A stretch of 29,996 bases of DNA, from contig CAZUVE010000017.1 of NCBI GenBank assembly GCA_964623735.1, positions 1-29,996 of the forward strand, written 5' to 3'. Made by a program: the position numbers and the translations under genes. Every line of letters starts with the position of its first letter. Position 1 is the first letter of the stretch. Below, piece after piece: positions 1-8,901 of the stretch. The stretch comes from SW-9-67-25 sp964623735. Lineage in GTDB: Archaea; Halobacteriota; Halobacteria; Halobacteriales; Haloarculaceae. The notes under the pieces were generated by a model that saw only the letters and a list, made by a program, of their open reading frames with translations, ran no database searches and was not told the DNA's origin.

Positions 1-96
1 GCCCCTCTGTTTCTCTCCGCAGAAATGAGCGGGATTTAAACCGGCTATTGTCGGGACAAGTTCCTCTCTCTGTTCTCTCCGTCTCAGGGACGAGAG

Positions 97-612
97 TTAG
101 CTCTCTGAGACCGTAATGGTGGACGTGTACTCCCGAGGGGGGCTCTCTCCCCTGTCGGAGACCGAAAACCCATATTCGTACGTATCCGGGTCTGCGGCTG
201 GAGCGGCTTCCACGGGGACGTGCAGCGTAATTGAGGAACACTCGTCCCAGATCCAGGATGGTGGACAGGAATCTGCCTGTCTGTCAGGCGCTGGATCAAT
301 ACGCACGTCGCCGAATTGGACCGGTGCATCACGCTGACCACACCGGTACAGGTTCGGGTCGAACTTGAAACTCGAAATCGGTCCGGCCTGGATAGCGAAT
401 GTCGTCTGCTCACCAGGGGCAAGTACTACCTCATCCGTCTGGACGGTCGGCGCCCACGTGCCGTCGACATCGCAACCCTGCTGGTTGTCGGTTGCGGGCG
501 TGTCCGATGGCGGTGGATCTGTCTGTGCTGACTCTGTCTCCTCTGGTGGCGCTGTTGCACATCCGGCGACCAGACTCGTCCCCAGAATGACCAACAGTGA
601 ACGGCGATTCAT
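97..612 (-). CDS. Small secreted lipoprotein of unknown function
   Basis: This is a 171-residue protein. Its N-terminus starts MNRRSLLVILG and runs into the lipobox SLVAGC, with the twin arginines near residues 3-4. I infer Tat export and lipid anchoring at the cysteine near residue 18. A Pro/Thr/Asp/Glu-rich linker follows, typical of haloarchaeal surface lipoproteins, then a domain of about 120 residues. That domain has three further cysteines (RCGQRD, SCPPSW, DECSS) and ends in a beta-rich stretch. The cysteines could form extracellular disulfides. A TATA-like stretch lies 22-30 bp upstream of the ATG, so the transcript is probably leaderless and the gene its own unit. I do not recognise the family, and no enzymatic motif is visible. 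Confidence 0.8.
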   Translation of the reverse strand: MNRRSLLVILGTSLVAGCATAPPEETESAQTDPPPSDTPATDNQQGCDVDGTWAPTVQTDEVVLAPGEQTTFAIQAGPISSFKFDPNLYRCGQRDAPVQFGDVRIDPAPDRQADSCPPSWIWDECSSITLHVPVEAAPAADPDTYEYGFSVSDRGESPPREYTSTITVSES

Positions 613-633
613 CTCTTTATTGTACGACGTTGC

Positions 634-642
634 AATATAAAG
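634..642 (-). promoter_or_regulatory. TATA-like promoter of the 171-aa lipoprotein
   Basis: On the minus strand the sequence reads CTTTATATT. It sits 22-30 bp before the ATG at 612, the archaeal TATA-to-start distance. This fits a leaderless transcript beginning at or near the start codon. No Shine-Dalgarno-like sequence is needed or obvious. Confidence 0.5.
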
Positions 643-674
643 GAGCCCTGTAAGCTAAAAAACCGAGTGTACCC

Positions 675-1460
675 TCAATTCGAACCAGGACACCCGAGTT
701 GCCAGAGCGATTCCTCGTCGAATTCGGGACGTTTCACGCTCGTTGGTTCGTTGTAGTCGGTAAATCGGAGCGTGATGGTGGCAGTCGCCGTGTTGCCACT
801 TTCGGAGACGTGGATATTTCGCTGTGCTTTGAGCGGACGGCCAGTATCGGTGTCGATCCACACCCGAAGCGTCGCATTGTCGAGGTTCGCACCTCCAACA
901 TCCGTCGCACCGCGATTCCGGACGTTCGGGATCGCCTGGAGTTCCTCCCTGGTCGGGTACGCAACGATAACGGCAGACTCGGTGCCATCGATCATCTCTG
1001 TGCCGTTCCAGTAGACGTTCGTTTCGTTGAGCACACCCAGTTGTTGCCCGACGGGCGTGTACGTGAGCCAGGCCCGCGTTTGAGAGAGGTTTTGCCGCTC
1101 CCAGCCCATCCGGCTACACTCCGAGAAGGCGGTGTAGCCGGTCACGTACGTCATCTGTGTCTCACCTCGAGTCCCTGTCCCCCGTTGCTCACTGACTCGT
1201 CCCGTCGCATTCATCTCCTGGGTGGACGCGTTGACTGTCACGGCCCCGTCCACGAAGAGGGTCACTTGCTCGTCGTTTCCCGTCGCTTCCACGCGACCGT
1301 CGATTGTCGTCCGATAGGACGTAACGTCGGCCATCGCGTCCTGACTTCGGTTGAGGGCGTCCATCGCGCGCTGATCGCTGGGTGGCCGGGATGGTCCACC
1401 GAGACATCCGCTCGTGACAAGCACAGTTACGAGTACCAGGGCGGCGAGTGGAGGGCGCAT
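675..1460 (-). CDS. Lipoprotein resembling LolA/LppX-like haloarchaeal family
   Basis: This is a 261-residue protein. A hydrophobic signal (MRPPLAALVLVTVLVTSGC) ends in a lipobox cysteine at residue 19. There is no twin arginine, so Sec export is possible. The mature part begins with a helix containing ALNRSQDAMADVTSYRTTIDG, followed by alternating beta strands with many N-x-S/T sequons. This order (helix, then a long antiparallel sheet, with 'tyvtgytaf' and 'iDtdTGrPLKaq' strands) resembles LppX/LolA-type lipid-binding lipoproteins and a common uncharacterised haloarchaeal family. A TATA-like AAATATTA lies about 25-33 bp upstream of the ATG, so it is probably leaderless. The ligand is unknown. 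The family relation is inferred from pattern only. Confidence 0.8.
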   Translation of the reverse strand: MRPPLAALVLVTVLVTSGCLGGPSRPPSDQRAMDALNRSQDAMADVTSYRTTIDGRVEATGNDEQVTLFVDGAVTVNASTQEMNATGRVSEQRGTGTRGETQMTYVTGYTAFSECSRMGWERQNLSQTRAWLTYTPVGQQLGVLNETNVYWNGTEMIDGTESAVIVAYPTREELQAIPNVRNRGATDVGGANLDNATLRVWIDTDTGRPLKAQRNIHVSESGNTATATITLRFTDYNEPTSVKRPEFDEESLWQLGCPGSN

Positions 1461-1553
1461 CAGTATAGCGATTCACCGGGGGCTGTAATATTTCTTGAGA
1501 TATGTCCGAACCAAACGTTCAGTTTCGCAACTGGTGGCCTATCGACGACGGCG

Positions 1554-1964
1554 TTAGGTCGATTGGTGGTCTGGTGCCGACCGACGCCAGTAGTAGACGA
1601 CGACTGGCCCAAGAACGGCAGCACTCCCAGTCACAACTCCGATCCCCGTGACAACGATTTCCGAGAAGCTGGTCGTTGCGCGGAGCCAGTCAGCTGTCAC
1701 AGCCGTCACCAAGACGATCAGGATGAGCACAATCAGCCCACGGACGGAGTAGAGTCGGCTGTCCCTGTCAACGAGTGGTCGCTTTCCCCGCGCCAGTGCC
1801 GGCAGGATATCCAGGGCTGCGAACACGACGATGTTGACGACGAGTGCGGCGACGACTCTGGGATAGGGGCCGAAACGGGGGGCGATGGCCGTGACCACGA
1901 ACCCGTACAAAAGCAAGAAGACAAGTGCATGCCACGCATCTGTGACCGTCCGTACCGAGACCAT
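1554..1964 (-). CDS. Small four-helix membrane protein, unknown function
   Basis: This 136-residue protein has four predicted membrane segments, at about residues 11-30 (ALVFLLLYGFVVTAI), 38-55, 74-92 (GLIVLILIVLVTAVTA) and 102-126. A charged loop (ARGKRPLVDRDSRLYSVRG) lies between helices 2 and 3. The start ATG lies 19 bp downstream of the stop of the preceding minus-strand membrane-protein gene. The two are therefore probably co-transcribed, as part of a run that starts near 3.7 kb. I do not recognise a family, and no catalytic or metal-binding motif is visible. Confidence 0.75.
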   Translation of the reverse strand: MVSVRTVTDAWHALVFLLLYGFVVTAIAPRFGPYPRVVAALVVNIVVFAALDILPALARGKRPLVDRDSRLYSVRGLIVLILIVLVTAVTADWLRATTSFSEIVVTGIGVVTGSAAVLGPVVVYYWRRSAPDHQST

Positions 1965-1983
1965 CGTATCTACACGCGAATTG

Positions 1984-2826
1984 TTACCCGAATTCCCCTG
2001 TCGAACTCACGACGACAACTGTTGGTTCGGACCGGGGTATATCGCAACTGGCCGCTCGTTCGACGCTGAACGTGTAAGACTCTGATCCATTCGCTTCGAT
2101 GGGTATCCGGGCCGTGATGTCGAACGTCCGGTCGGTATTCCCGGGAATCAGATTGGTCTGTTCGAAGTGTCGCTGTTCGTACCGGATACTGACTCGATCG
2201 TCAGGGATGCGATCTGTCCCGACGACGCAGCCACGAAGTGTCGGCAAATCCAGCGGGCGTGTGAACACGAACCCGTTTGTCGCGGTCACAGTCCCGAGGT
2301 GTGCCTCTGCCGGGACGACATCTCGTTCACCGGGACCGGTTTCTGGTCCTACCACGGTTACTGTCTCGTTCATCTCGACGGTGTAAGTCACGCCACCGCC
2401 GAGAATGTCAGCCCCGACGAGGACCAGGCTGACGGCCACCACTCCCAGAATGACGTAGCCGGCTGTCCGTCGTGGTACCGACAGATTTCCCTGGCGGTGG
2501 TGGTAGCCGAGTCCGACAAACAGGAGTGCCGACCCGGCGAACACCAGAAACGTCGCCGTGTCACCGAGTTCGTACCGGGAGAGCACGTATCCGACGAACA
2601 CAACGTACGCGAGTGCCGACAGGACCAGGGCAACGACATCGAGAACATCCCGGTGGGCTGCGATGCCGGCAACGAAGAATCCGACGAATGCACCGAACAA
2701 CACGAGGGCTTTCACCGTGATCGAAAGTCCGAACACGACATCCCGAATGAAGTAGATGAAGGCCCCGGCAGCGAACAAGATACCCAGCGCGTACAGTAAT
2801 TTCCCGCTATCGATGTCGAGGTCCAT
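1984..2826 (-). CDS. Polytopic membrane protein with C-terminal extracytoplasmic domain
   Basis: This protein has about 280 residues from the ATG at 2826. A TTG nine codons upstream (2853) is a weaker alternative start. The N-terminal half holds about six hydrophobic segments (LLYALGILFAAGAFIYFI, ALVLFGAFVGFFVAGIAA, VVALVLSALAYVVFVGYVL, TFLVFAGSALLFVGLGY, AGYVILGVVAVSLVLVGADI). From about residue 150 the protein is a soluble beta-rich domain with two cysteines and N-x-S/T sites, probably outside the cell. It lies between the 276-residue anchored protein upstream and the four-helix protein downstream, with short gaps, so it belongs to the same operon. The function is unknown. A role in envelope organisation is only a guess from the neighbours. 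Confidence 0.75.
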   Translation of the reverse strand: MDLDIDSGKLLYALGILFAAGAFIYFIRDVVFGLSITVKALVLFGAFVGFFVAGIAAHRDVLDVVALVLSALAYVVFVGYVLSRYELGDTATFLVFAGSALLFVGLGYHHRQGNLSVPRRTAGYVILGVVAVSLVLVGADILGGGVTYTVEMNETVTVVGPETGPGERDVVPAEAHLGTVTATNGFVFTRPLDLPTLRGCVVGTDRIPDDRVSIRYEQRHFEQTNLIPGNTDRTFDITARIPIEANGSESYTFSVERAASCDIPRSEPTVVVVSSTGEFG

Positions 2827-2875
2827 TTGAAGGGGCGATTCAACCAACTGCAAGGAGTCTCATCAGTATTGTGGC

Positions 2876-3706
2876 TTACCGACTGGGACGGTATCGACCG
2901 ATGGACCGACTAGTGGCGGTAGTGTTCGTGACACTCAGGTCTCGGGCTGTCTCGACCCAGTCGTGGTCCGGGAACGGTGCTGGGCGGACTTCGTACGTGT
3001 ACTGATAGGGTTGAGAGCCCTCGTCCGCAGTCAGTGTGATGTCGTACGCGTACACGATGCCATCTTCGACGCCGAGTTGCAGTGTCCCACTGGCTGGTGG
3101 CACCCGGGAGTTGTTCGTGTCCCTGCCAGTCACCCTGTAGGTGATAACGGGAACACCGTGGTGTGTCGTCGTGTTGGTCGCCTCCCACCCGTAGAACGTC
3201 AGGATATCGGTGTGACGACCGATATTCGTGGGGGCAAGCTGTCCGTACTGCTGGTCGTACCGATAGTACGCGTCGGTAGTGTTGTCGTAGACGTAGGCGG
3301 TGTCTGACTCGAATTGCTCTCGCTGGTGCTCCGAGAGACCATCGGCAGGCTGGACGTATGCGTACGTTGTGCCGTTGCGATAGTCTCTCGCGCCGTGCCA
3401 GAGATCGGAGATGACCTCCCCCGTGCGAGCGTTGATGAAGTATTCTCCTTCCACGACTGGCCGGTCGGGCGGTGCAGTGTAATTGATCGTGTAGGAGTCC
3501 CAGTATGCACGCGGGGTGTGTGAGACGTTCCGGTCGTCCGAGTCGAGCGTGGCGAAGTCGATGTGATCCGATCCCGCCCCATCGGGATACTGTTGGTCGG
3601 AATCCAGTCCGTCAGCTCCGGGCGATCCAACAGTGCCGAGGGCGAGTACGCCTGCGACGACGACGCCGGCTACCAGGAGGAGGGCAAGCGCGTGGCGGCG
3701 GTCCAT
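2876..3706 (-). CDS. Membrane-anchored extracytoplasmic protein, unknown function
   Basis: This is a 276-residue protein from the ATG at 3706. A GTG two codons earlier (3712) is possible. The N-terminus MDRRHALALLLVAGVVVAGV is an uncleaved signal anchor or signal peptide without a lipobox cysteine. The rest is hydrophilic, acidic and rich in Tyr, Asp and N-x-S/T sites, with repeated 'YxxxDNTTDAYYRYD'-like strands. The layout resembles the beta-rich ectodomains of other haloarchaeal surface proteins and loosely the 261-residue lipoprotein in this cluster, including a similar strand pattern near the C-terminus. It is probably the first gene of a three-gene minus-strand operon with the two membrane proteins downstream. 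No enzyme motif is visible. Confidence 0.72.
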   Translation of the reverse strand: MDRRHALALLLVAGVVVAGVLALGTVGSPGADGLDSDQQYPDGAGSDHIDFATLDSDDRNVSHTPRAYWDSYTINYTAPPDRPVVEGEYFINARTGEVISDLWHGARDYRNGTTYAYVQPADGLSEHQREQFESDTAYVYDNTTDAYYRYDQQYGQLAPTNIGRHTDILTFYGWEATNTTTHHGVPVITYRVTGRDTNNSRVPPASGTLQLGVEDGIVYAYDITLTADEGSQPYQYTYEVRPAPFPDHDWVETARDLSVTNTTATSRSIGRYRPSR

Positions 3707-3856
3707 GCTCACTCTATCAGTAATCTTGGTAAATGCGTTCGGTATTGCGGGTCAGCGGTCTCCCACCACTCACCACTGTTTTCGCAGTCTAAATCTGAGG
3801 GCGCAGAGATGCGGTCGCCGAAGCACATGTACAGTACAGGCGCACATTCCGTCCGT

Positions 3857-5248
3857 TCATGCAAATGCGAGCACGCGCCCGTCGTTCGTTCCCACATACA
3901 ACCGACCGTGAGCGGGCGTGAGTGATCGGATCTGCCCATCGAATTCGTGACGCCATAGTGCTGTCCCGTCTTCACCCACCACCAGCATCGTTGTCTGTTC
4001 ATCAGGCGGAGTCGAGGCCAGAAACAGTGTCTCGCCAGCTGCGGCCATCCCGACCGGGCTCGGTGCGTCGATCTCCCACTGTTTCTCACCGGTCCCAGCG
4101 GTGAGTGCCACGACACCCGCCGGAGTGACCGCGTAGACCGTACTCGATGTCACGGCAAGCCTGGCCCAGAGATAGTCTGCGAGGTCCTCGCTTGCCCACT
4201 TGTGGCTGCCATCGCTGGCCTCAAGCGCATAGACCGACTGCTCACTTGCAACGTAGACGGTCCCGTCTCTGACAGCTACCTCCTTTGCAGGTGTTGGTTC
4301 GGTTGGAGTGTTCGGTGCGAGCCGTTTCGACCAAGCAATTTGCTCGGCCGCCGGATCGAGCGCAAAGATAGTTCCGAGATCGGGTGGCAACTCGTCGTTG
4401 TAGTCGGCCGCTGTCGCGAGATACACGTGGTCGTCGTCCACGGCGATGCTCTCGGCTGTCCATGTCTGCACGTCCCCGGCAACCGGCGCGTCTACGTCGA
4501 TGGCACCGCTATCGAATCGGAAACTGCGCTCGCCGGACGCAGCGTCGAAGGCAGACAGGTCATCCTGCTCGTCGGTCACGTAAACGACGGTTCCCGAGAC
4601 GATCATCTCCCTGTCGTATCGTGCGGTCGGCACGGTCACCGTCCGCCTCGTCCCGTCACGTGTCGCGTACGCAGCGACCGTGCTTGAGCCCAGCGCGACG
4701 TACAGGTCAGTGCCGTCGAGTGCTGGTCCAGACTCCACACTCTGTTTGGTCTCGGTGTTCCAGACTACCTCGCCACTTCCGGGCCTGAGTCGGGCGATGG
4801 TTGTGCCGGGCCCATCGGCCTCCGTGATGATGACGAAGAGACCATCAGTGTCTGCAATCGGCACGCCGATGTTCGACCTGCTGAAGGTCTGTTCCCAGTC
4901 CCGGTCCAGTGGAAACGAGGACGGACCATTACTCCGGGGTGGTGCCCGTGTGCCGCCGGCATCGTATCGGGGCAGTGGCCACGCCTCGTTCGCTGGTGCA
5001 GTGGATGAGGTCCAAGCTGCGTTTCCGGATTCGAATGTTGGGTCGGGAGGTGACTGATCTGTCGGAGTTGTGGTTTCTGTTGGAGACGAAGATGCGGTGT
5101 CGGTCGAGAGTGGGGTTGTCTCGTCCGGGCTCTGAACTGTCGGTGTGTCGGCAGTCTCCAAGTCTGTCTCCTTCAAGCAACCGGTCAACAATCCACTCCC
5201 GAGGAGTGCGAGAGCATGACGTCGAGAGACTCGGTCGGTGGAGGGCAT
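3857..5248 (-). CDS. Tat lipoprotein with PQQ-like beta-propeller
   Basis: This is a 463-residue protein. The N-terminus has a Tat motif (SRRHALALLGSG) and the lipobox LLTGC, followed by a Thr/Ser/Pro/Glu-rich linker of about 70 residues. The rest is a repeated blade pattern: short strands ending in 'lYVALGSSTVAAYAtrdGt', 'VYVTDEQDDLSAFDaaSGE', 'VYVASEQSVYALEASDG' and a C-terminal LYVGTNDGRVLAFA. This is the PQQ-enzyme/BamB-type repeat (outer-strand 'YvgtxdGxvyAld'). Such propellers in haloarchaeal lipoproteins have no proven cofactor and may bind proteins or glycans. The downstream ORFs are membrane proteins. A broken relative lies about 0.8 kb away on the other strand. The fold is clear; the ligand is not. 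Confidence 0.88.
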   Translation of the reverse strand: MPSTDRVSRRHALALLGSGLLTGCLKETDLETADTPTVQSPDETTPLSTDTASSSPTETTTPTDQSPPDPTFESGNAAWTSSTAPANEAWPLPRYDAGGTRAPPRSNGPSSFPLDRDWEQTFSRSNIGVPIADTDGLFVIITEADGPGTTIARLRPGSGEVVWNTETKQSVESGPALDGTDLYVALGSSTVAAYATRDGTRRTVTVPTARYDREMIVSGTVVYVTDEQDDLSAFDAASGERSFRFDSGAIDVDAPVAGDVQTWTAESIAVDDDHVYLATAADYNDELPPDLGTIFALDPAAEQIAWSKRLAPNTPTEPTPAKEVAVRDGTVYVASEQSVYALEASDGSHKWASEDLADYLWARLAVTSSTVYAVTPAGVVALTAGTGEKQWEIDAPSPVGMAAAGETLFLASTPPDEQTTMLVVGEDGTALWRHEFDGQIRSLTPAHGRLYVGTNDGRVLAFA

Positions 5249-5319
5249 CGGACCGCAGTTCTCTCAGCAATCTTAAATCTCTTTTGTCGCATTCCGGTTC
5301 ATAATCGTCAAGAGATCAC

Positions 5320-5775
5320 TCAGGTCGGGAGATTTGCGAACATGATTACTAGACCGATGAGGACAAAACACACCGACGTGACGATTGCATACCAAATGAC
5401 ACCAATCCCGAGCGCGAGTCGGCCATCAATCCCGCCAGTCTCAGGTGCCCAGTAGCCGCGGTCGGGCAGAAGGTGGAGGGCAGCGAACGCACCGACGCCC
5501 GGAATCATGAGATTTGCAGCGATAATGCGACCGATGATAGCAGCCGCGTCGCCGCCAGTAACGCTGCCAGTCCCGGCCGTGAGAAGGATGAGGCCGAGAT
5601 ACGACAGACATTGCACGCCAATCAGACTGGCCCCGACGAGGAAATAATTCACACCAAGCCGGCGAGTCGGCCACCTGAACAGTGCCCGGAGTCGTTCGAC
5701 ACCCAAGAGCGGAGCCCACGCGAAGAGAACAACGCCCCCAAACGCGGCGACGATCCCGAACTCCGTAGATACCAT
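5320..5775 (-). CDS. Four-helix membrane protein, unknown function
   Basis: This 151-residue protein has four hydrophobic segments: near the N-terminus (IVAAFGGVVLFAWAPLLGV), residues 44-68 (FLVGASLIGVQCLSYLGLILL), 78-100 (AAAIIGRIIAANLMIPGVGAF) and a C-terminal helix (LGIGVIWYAIVTSVCFVLIGLVIMF). The loop LLPDRGYWAPETGGIDGR lies between helices 3 and 4. It is transcribed toward the PQQ-propeller lipoprotein gene, 71 bp upstream of it, and may be the first gene of the minus-strand arm. Its start is 262 bp from the divergent plus-strand propeller pseudogene. I do not recognise the family. Confidence 0.7.
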   Translation of the reverse strand: MVSTEFGIVAAFGGVVLFAWAPLLGVERLRALFRWPTRRLGVNYFLVGASLIGVQCLSYLGLILLTAGTGSVTGGDAAAIIGRIIAANLMIPGVGAFAALHLLPDRGYWAPETGGIDGRLALGIGVIWYAIVTSVCFVLIGLVIMFANLPT

Positions 5776-6037
5776 ACCCTGACAACAATCAGCTGTTCAC
5801 ATAACATCACAGTCTCTGTTGCTGGCTCTGTAACACCCCGAGGGGCTTTTGCCAGTCCCCAGTAGAGGTGTACATGGCGGCATATGCCGTCCATCCCGAA
5901 ACCCCGCCCGAAACCGACGCTGTGATTGCGGTTCCCCACTGTCACAGCGCTTCCGTAATCCCCTTCGTTTGAATCCATGACAGTTCCATACGAACCCCTG
6001 TGGACGCCAGAGAGGTACAAGATACTTCGTTGCCCCG

Positions 6038-7316
6038 GTGAATCGCTGGCGGATGTCCCCTGCTGACCGCCCCTTCATGCAGTCCAATCTGTCACAGTCT
6101 GGCTTGACTTCCCCCGATTCGTCTCCGCTCTGTTGGTCCCGTCGGAGATTTCTTGCGACTTCGGGGACTGCAACCCTCACCGCTCTCGCGGGCTGTAGCG
6201 TCCTGCGCAACAATACCGAGTCTGCGGCCTTTCACACCGGTGACTGGCACTCCTACGGAAATGGGCCGACGAATTCCAACCATATCAGTGGTGGTCTCCC
6301 AAAGCCCGATGCTCACGACTCCCTAGCTTCGGCTGACTGGCCGTACGCCCCGCCCGTCGTCCACGATGGGGTGGTGTACTTCGCGTCCGAACGCCGTGTC
6401 GTCGCCATCTCGAACGAAGGTAGCGACCAGCAGTGGTCGCACAGCCTCGACGCCGAGTTGTCTGGCGCACCGGCACTTGATCCGGAGCGTGACCGTCTGT
6501 ACGTCCCAACGCGGGTCGTTCCCACGACGGACGGCCCGGACCCGGCACCAACATCTGTCGCAGTCCTCTCGCTTACTGATGGTGCAGACCGGGGCAACTC
6601 GCGGTCGGGAATGGCAAACCGTATGGTGTGACCGTCAGCGGCGGCGACATCTACGTCCGGAGCGCGTCTGCATGCATTCGGCTCGGGCCTGATGGTACCA
6701 AACGCTGGCGACAGTCTCTGACCCCGCTCGTCTACGACGAATTCAATCTTGGCGATTCGACGGCGACACAGATCGCACCAGCCGTCACCGAGGACGGTGT
6801 CTACGTTCCGACACGGAATGCACTCCTGAAGCTTGATCCCGAGACCGGTGTGGAACGCTGGCGTGTCACCGTCGATACGCCATATGCGGTCTCGGTCGTG
6901 GATGAGGGCGGCGTCATCCAGACCGGCTGGCAGGAGACCATCGCGGTTGACCACTCAGGTGATGTCCGCTGGCGTCGAGATCTTCACAGTCGAGCTGCTG
7001 CCGCAGTGACGGATGGGACGGTCTATGTCGCCGCAAACGACCTCCACGAGCTCGACGCGGCATCAGACGAGACGACCTGGCACGCGCACCTTCCAAGTGA
7101 AGGGACAGCCGCACCCGTCGTGACCGATGCCGACGTACTCGCAGGACCAGTGGGGTCCGAGCATTCCGTCGGGAGGGCAGTGGATTCCTGAGCCCGGACC
7201 GAATGCGGTGGCAGACTTCGTCAGTCCATGCAACTGCGTTCGCATCGCCAGTAATCGCAAACGGGCACGTACTTGTCGTCGGAATCAACGACCTGCTTGC
7301 CCTCCGCTCTGGGTAG
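6038..7316 (+). pseudogene. Frameshifted PQQ-type beta-propeller lipoprotein
   Basis: This is one ancestral gene now spread over all three plus-strand frames. Frame 1 (from 6038, more likely ATG 6077) gives a Tat signal SRRRFLATSG, the lipobox LTALAGC and the first blades. It breaks near 6590, where 'ADR' should continue into 'QLAVGNGKPYGVTVSGG' but that text is in the next frame. Frame 2 runs to a stop at 7191 with good blades (GTVYVAANDLHELDAASDE). Past about 7150-7175 the last blades are in frame 3 (FASPVIANGHVLVVG, then NDLLALRSG and a stop at 7314-7316). Both shifts equal a net loss of one base (or gain of two). Sequencing error cannot be excluded, but two independent shifts favour decay. 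It is a relative of the intact propeller lipoprotein on the opposite strand. Confidence 0.85.
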
Positions 7317-7412
7317 TATCGCACTCACCTGTGATGGATTACCACTTCGTGTTTCTCACCGTGAAGCACTGCGAGCGTCCTTTTATTTGTGCCAGTAATA
7401 CGGGTACGTACG

Positions 7413-8108
7413 ATGAGTTCGTCTACAACTGCCGGCACACCCACTGGATACTCCATCGCAAACATCATCGGCGTCGTCACAGAGCCACAGACCTACAAGA
7501 ATCTCCTGTATCTCGGTCTTGCCCTCCCACTCGGCATGGTCTACTACGTGGTCTTGATGGTGGGCTTCGCGCTCGGCGTCGGGCTGTCTGTTCTCGTCGT
7601 CGGGCTGGGGATTTTGCTGGGAACAGTGATTGGGCTGCGGTATATTGCCTCGGTCGAACGTCGGCTCGCGAACGCATTACTCGGCACGGCAATCGCCACA
7701 CTGGACGATGTCGAAACGGCCGGTAAGGGAGTCGTCGGGACTGCAAAGGCGTATCTCAAAGCCTCCTCGACGTGGCGCGGACTCGGATTTGTGGTATTGA
7801 AGTTCTGGCTCGGCATTCTCTCGTTTGTCCTTCTCGTCACGTTCCTCGGGACAGCAGTCGAACTGCTATTGTTGCCACTGTTTCCCGGCGGGGCACTCAA
7901 CGTTCGGGTTGCCAACTGGGAGGTTGCAAAAAGCGTCACGACGACCCCTCAGCGGGCAGTTGCCGTTCCCGGTGGGGCTGTCCTCGCTCTCCTCGGATTG
8001 CACCTGTTGAACGCCTTTGCCAGGGCGAACGCTTCGATTGCGTCGTCCCTGCTGGGACCCAAACAGATGGATGCCGACGAGGAACCAGAGTCGGGCCAGT
8101 CCGTGTGA
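7413..8108 (+). CDS. Putative sensor-domain membrane protein (PF13796-like)
   Basis: This protein has 231 residues from the ATG at 7413. An in-frame GTG at 7389 would add eight residues. It has two pairs of long hydrophobic stretches: about residues 30-75 (YLGLALPLGMVYYVVLMVG, then ALGVGLSVLVVGLGILLGT) and about 125-160 plus about 185-205. Between them is a cytosolic-looking helix with IGLRYIASVERRLANALLG. This order (paired helices, the 'GxxYfvxxvxgxxxgxgLxvxxxGxpll' pattern, 'ER' after helix 2, a further pair of helices) matches the 'putative sensor' domain found in haloarchaeal and actinobacterial proteins. No kinase domain follows, so it is a stand-alone sensor module. It lies 96 bp after the propeller pseudogene and before two coupled lipoproteins. 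Confidence 0.75.
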   Translation: MSSSTTAGTPTGYSIANIIGVVTEPQTYKNLLYLGLALPLGMVYYVVLMVGFALGVGLSVLVVGLGILLGTVIGLRYIASVERRLANALLGTAIATLDDVETAGKGVVGTAKAYLKASSTWRGLGFVVLKFWLGILSFVLLVTFLGTAVELLLLPLFPGGALNVRVANWEVAKSVTTTPQRAVAVPGGAVLALLGLHLLNAFARANASIASSLLGPKQMDADEEPESGQSV

Positions 8109-8211
8109 CATGGTTTGGACCAGAAATTCCCCCCAAGACAACTGAATTCACGTCGCACAGTCGGAAGACACAATCCGTTCCACTGGGTATGCTGAGGAGA
8201 TACTACGACTA

Positions 8212-8901
8212 ATGGTCCCCCAAACGCGGCGACACCTCCTCCACGTAGCGGCAGCAACCGTTGCTGGGCTGGCTGGCTGTAGCCAGTTCACCTCTGGTTC
8301 TGGACAGTCGTCATCGTCAGCGACACAGACACACGGCGCAACTGATCCCGCTGGAACAGTCCTCACTGACCCGCCGATGCTGGTCCTCCGGTCCGAGTCG
8401 GATCGCCCAGCGATTCAGTTCCCCTCGCGGAATGACTCGACCGATACGCCTCCGGGAGACCGACAGGCACGCCGCAACAGTCACGGTGTGATCGACTCGG
8501 CGACACAGAGCCAGCGGCTGTCTCTCGCCGATGGCGTCGATCGTGAGTCTGTCTCAGCATTCATCACGGCAACGAACTTCGATACTGAGTCCGTCTTTCT
8601 CGAGAGTGTTCCCGTCGAGGAGTGTTATCGATTGCAGCTGTGCCGAATCGCCTGGCAGCCCTCCCAGATACGGACTGACTACACTCGAGTACTGCGTCCG
8701 TATGATGAGGCCTGTGCTGCCGATACCACCGTCTACGAATCCCGACTCGTACGACTCCCGACAGCATTAGACGCCGACGCTGTGCGCTCGTTTCAGAGCA
8801 GTGTCAGCGGGAGTGGTCACTGTACCCGAGGCGAGGGTTCCGAGAAGAACAGCGAGCAGCCATCGGGCACTCCTGACTCCAGCACGGGTGAGCCACAGTG
8901 A
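8212..8901 (+). CDS. Tat-type lipoprotein, unknown function
   Basis: This is a 229-residue protein. The N-terminus (TRRHLLHVAAATVAG, then LAGC) carries the twin arginines and a lipobox, followed by a Ser/Gly/Gln/Thr linker. The mature domain starts with DPPMLVLRSESDRPAI and contains two closely spaced cysteines (VEECYRLQLCRIAW) and a third near CAADTTVYESRLVRLPTALD. The C-terminal tail is low-complexity and acidic. The stop overlaps the GTG of the next gene in GTGA, so the two lipoproteins are translationally coupled and likely work as a pair on the cell surface. I do not recognise a family. The cysteine pair could form a disulfide. Confidence 0.8.
   Translation: MVPQTRRHLLHVAAATVAGLAGCSQFTSGSGQSSSSATQTHGATDPAGTVLTDPPMLVLRSESDRPAIQFPSRNDSTDTPPGDRQARRNSHGVIDSATQSQRLSLADGVDRESVSAFITATNFDTESVFLESVPVEECYRLQLCRIAWQPSQIRTDYTRVLRPYDEACAADTTVYESRLVRLPTALDADAVRSFQSSVSGSGHCTRGEGSEKNSEQPSGTPDSSTGEPQ

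Noticed and set aside
699..2069. 456-codon plus-strand frame
   Set aside because: It is antisense to the 261-aa lipoprotein and the 136-aa membrane protein. It has Arg/His-rich composition with no domains; it is a shadow of GC-rich coding DNA.
2167..2799. 210-codon plus-strand frame
   Set aside because: It is antisense to the 280-residue membrane protein and its composition is not of a real protein. The minus-strand frame has clear membrane helices.
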